Assembly: GCA_036821825.1 (NCBI GenBank)
Contig: DAISIV010000004.1
Span: 62,001-126,000, forward strand
Direction of reading: 5' to 3'
Origin: CAITZA01 sp937915285
Lineage (GTDB): Bacteria; Desulfobacterota; Desulfomonilia; Desulfomonilales; Desulfomonilaceae
Length of the DNA: 64,000 bases
Positions within the stretch are counted from its first letter, which is position 1, and each line of letters begins with the position of its first letter. Shown here piece by piece: positions 62,458 through 64,000 of the stretch. The notes under the pieces were generated by a model. That model had not been told where the DNA came from. It searched no databases and saw nothing but the letters and a program-made list of their open reading frames with translations. Both the position numbers and the translations under genes were made by a program.

Positions 62458-63513
62458 ATGAAAGCAGAGACGGCCTTATGGATTCGCAGAATGAAGATAC
62501 TGCCGCTACTGCTGTTTTCATGGTTGATCTTTCTCTTGCCGCAGTTTACCTGCCTGGCTTTGGCCGCAGAAAAAAACGATTCCTGGTCTATCCCTGGCTT
62601 CCTGGAGGGGATTGCGCCTGATTTGGGGCTAGGCGGCTTTCACCGTATCAGGATCACCCCGTTCGGGAAGTTCGGCTACAGTAAGGTGGGATGGACGGCC
62701 AGTTTACCGACTTATCAGGTGATCTCGACGAGTGAACTAGCCGAGTCTGGCGTCGGGCAATTCAGGCTTAGCCTTAAAGAAGCAGACCTGTGGCTGGCTG
62801 AAGCCGGACTGGAGGCCGGATTCGTCAGTGGAACCAGCCTCATGATGAGAATTTCAGGGAATATTTTGCAGGATGCCCTCAATACGTGGCTTCCTGAAAG
62901 CCGCGATGAGGTCGAGCGACTCCTGTGGAAGAATCGTAGTGTCAATTGGCTGGAGATGGAAATCAGTATCACCAGGCCAATCCTGGGCAACCTGAGCATG
63001 AAGACCGGACTCAGGTACGACGATTTCCGGCTTGCATTCAAGACTCCCTACGAAATCAACGCGCAGGATTCCTCTAAAAAGGCCTCCATGAGTTTCAGAG
63101 GCTATCAGGCGGAAAGCCATGCCTGGATACCGTACCTAGGGCTAGGTTGGTTCGGTGAAAAGTTTAAACTTTTTCTGATCGGAAGCGTATTCGCTCCTTC
63201 AAAAATCAGCCTGGAATCCCGCATAAGCGCCTCTTCACAATCGAAAACGGATGTCTCCTGTTACACAGTTTTTTCTTCAAACGAACCTGCTTCGTTCATT
63301 GAGATCAATCTGGGATACGCTTTCAGGTTCCTGTCTCTGGTTAATTTGAGTTTATGGGGTAAATCTGGCTGGTTATATACTTCAGGCAAAGGTGAGATCA
63401 CCAGAAACTGCTCTGGATCAGCAGGACTATCCCCCAAAAACACATTGGATCACGACATGACTTTCAGCCGATATGACATATCCGGGGGTTTGTCTCTGGA
63501 TGTGTCTTTCTAG
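62458..63513 (+). CDS. Exported, probable outer-membrane protein
   Basis: A 351-residue product with a signal peptide; ATG 62494 (MKILPLLLFSWLIFLLPQF) would place it right at the start, while ATG 62458 adds twelve residues. The mature part has many alternating hydrophobic/polar stretches and ends GGLSLDVSF, a terminal phenylalanine preceded by a beta-strand, the pattern of outer-membrane barrels. No specific family recognised. Confidence 0.65.
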   Translation: MKAETALWIRRMKILPLLLFSWLIFLLPQFTCLALAAEKNDSWSIPGFLEGIAPDLGLGGFHRIRITPFGKFGYSKVGWTASLPTYQVISTSELAESGVGQFRLSLKEADLWLAEAGLEAGFVSGTSLMMRISGNILQDALNTWLPESRDEVERLLWKNRSVNWLEMEISITRPILGNLSMKTGLRYDDFRLAFKTPYEINAQDSSKKASMSFRGYQAESHAWIPYLGLGWFGEKFKLFLIGSVFAPSKISLESRISASSQSKTDVSCYTVFSSNEPASFIEINLGYAFRFLSLVNLSLWGKSGWLYTSGKGEITRNCSGSAGLSPKNTLDHDMTFSRYDISGGLSLDVSF

Positions 63514-63631
63514 AACTGCCTGATTGGACCCCATTCGAGAAAAATTTCATCATAAACCATGAATCCTTTTCGATGGTTCCCGCATCCGTAAATTCAGAAG
63601 CAATACTAGGACAGATATACGGAGGCGTGTC

Positions 63632-63820
63632 ATGAATAGAAGCACAGGCCCAACATATACAAGATACAGGTGCAGGATCAGCGATAGCTGTGAAGCGTTC
63701 GATTCAATTTTGGCTATTTCTGAATGTTACGAGCGAGGAGGTCATGTTTCCCGAAGCTGCAGTGACTGCTCGAGCAGGCCCTCCGAGAGCAGGAGTTCTT
63801 CAAGTGACCCTGATAGATAA
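63632..63820 (+). CDS. Small Cys/Ser-rich protein, possibly a decayed FmdB-type ribbon
   Basis: A 62-residue frame with GGAGG 8 bases before the ATG and a terminator 50 bases after its stop. It holds CxxC (SCSDCSS) and other cysteines and a Ser-rich tail, weakly recalling the FmdB ribbon at 42429 (PTY start, Ser-rich end). Small size and unusual composition keep confidence low. Confidence 0.4.
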   Translation: MNRSTGPTYTRYRCRISDSCEAFDSILAISECYERGGHVSRSCSDCSSRPSESRSSSSDPDR

Positions 63821-63870
63821 CATTTAAAACGATAATAAAGTTAGACTTTGAAAATCAATTTACTTTTAAG

Positions 63871-63895
63871 AAACCCGGGCCATTCCGGGTTTTTT
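63871..63895 (+). terminator. Rho-independent terminator
   Basis: AACCCGG and CCGGGTT pair around a 6-base loop, followed by a T-run (63890-63895). Ends the transcript of the small gene at 63632 or of the preceding exported-protein gene. Confidence 0.85.
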
Positions 63896-64000
63896 AATTG
63901 ATAATTCTCTTGAAACTCTGTAATTCTGACGGATTGTAAATACAGTGAAATACTATTTCTGGTATTTGGAGTGTGAGCATGGTTTGTAGACTCAGGGAGC

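Noticed and set aside
1..64000. CRISPR arrays, tRNA genes, IS elements or prophage genes.
   Set aside because: No repeat-spacer pattern, cloverleaf, transposase or phage structural gene was seen on either strand.

Overview
The window reads as a chromosomal piece of an anaerobic, metabolically versatile bacterium, most likely a Desulfobacterota (sulfate-reducing or syntrophic deltaproteobacterial) lineage. The reasons are the mix of genes: an NfnAB-type transhydrogenase, a class II benzoyl-CoA reductase pair (BamB/BamC-like), a Mop-type molybdenum aldehyde oxidoreductase followed by a gene series resembling the Desulfovibrio DVU_1551-1559 neighbourhood, a selenocysteine formate dehydrogenase, a HesB-like selenoprotein, a CooC-like ATPase next to FolD, a lactate-permease homologue and four acyl/aryl-CoA ligases. 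Genus cannot be fixed from the sequence alone. No tRNA, rRNA, insertion sequence, prophage or CRISPR array was recognised. The left edge cuts the first gene.

Layout. 1-3.0 kb: nfnAB and two small envelope proteins. 3.1-7.9 kb, minus strand: hpt, tsaD, a double-AAA ATPase, a PspA/IM30-like coiled-coil protein and a HAD phosphatase. 8.1-14.3 kb: K+ channel, DUF169 protein, an orphan DnaE-type OB domain, a CoA ligase and a lactate permease family transporter. 14.7-23.4 kb, minus strand: bamB-bamC, two tandem metallo-beta-lactamase paralogues, a giant fusion of a molybdopterin oxidoreductase to a cysteine desulfurase, and egtD. 24.0-34.6 kb, plus strand: mop and an almost gapless seven-gene accessory series (flavin/iron-sulfur oxidoreductase, zinc ribbon, methyltransferase, C-GCAxxG-C-C protein, radical SAM, PaaK-like ligase, HD protein, histidine phosphatase). 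34.7-36.8 kb: fdhF with an in-frame UGA (Sec). 37-42.7 kb: small exported, amidotransferase, His-rich, RsbRD-like and thioredoxin-like proteins, the HesB-like selenoprotein and FmdB. 42.7-50.7 kb: two CoA ligases, a methyltransferase/cupin/zinc-ribbon trio, coaE and small proteins. 51-55 kb: serA, DUF3786, cooC-like, folD. 55-58.6 kb, minus strand: ribF, LapA-like, HIT, phosphoesterase, UPF0280. 59-64 kb: B12-radical SAM enzyme and envelope proteins.

The most interesting points: (1) the molybdoenzyme-cysteine desulfurase fusion is translationally coupled to the histidine betaine (hercynine) synthase gene egtD, which suggests an oxygen-independent route that thiolates hercynine at a molybdenum centre; (2) one inverted-repeat operator, TATGTC-N6-GACATA, occurs twice in the bamB/mop divergent region and again, with one mismatch, in front of fdhF, which suggests one regulator for three redox loci; (3) the mop accessory operon looks like a dedicated but functionally unassigned system; (4) a PspA/ESCRT-III-like protein is paired with a double-AAA ATPase; (5) two selenoproteins are hidden by in-frame UGA codons.
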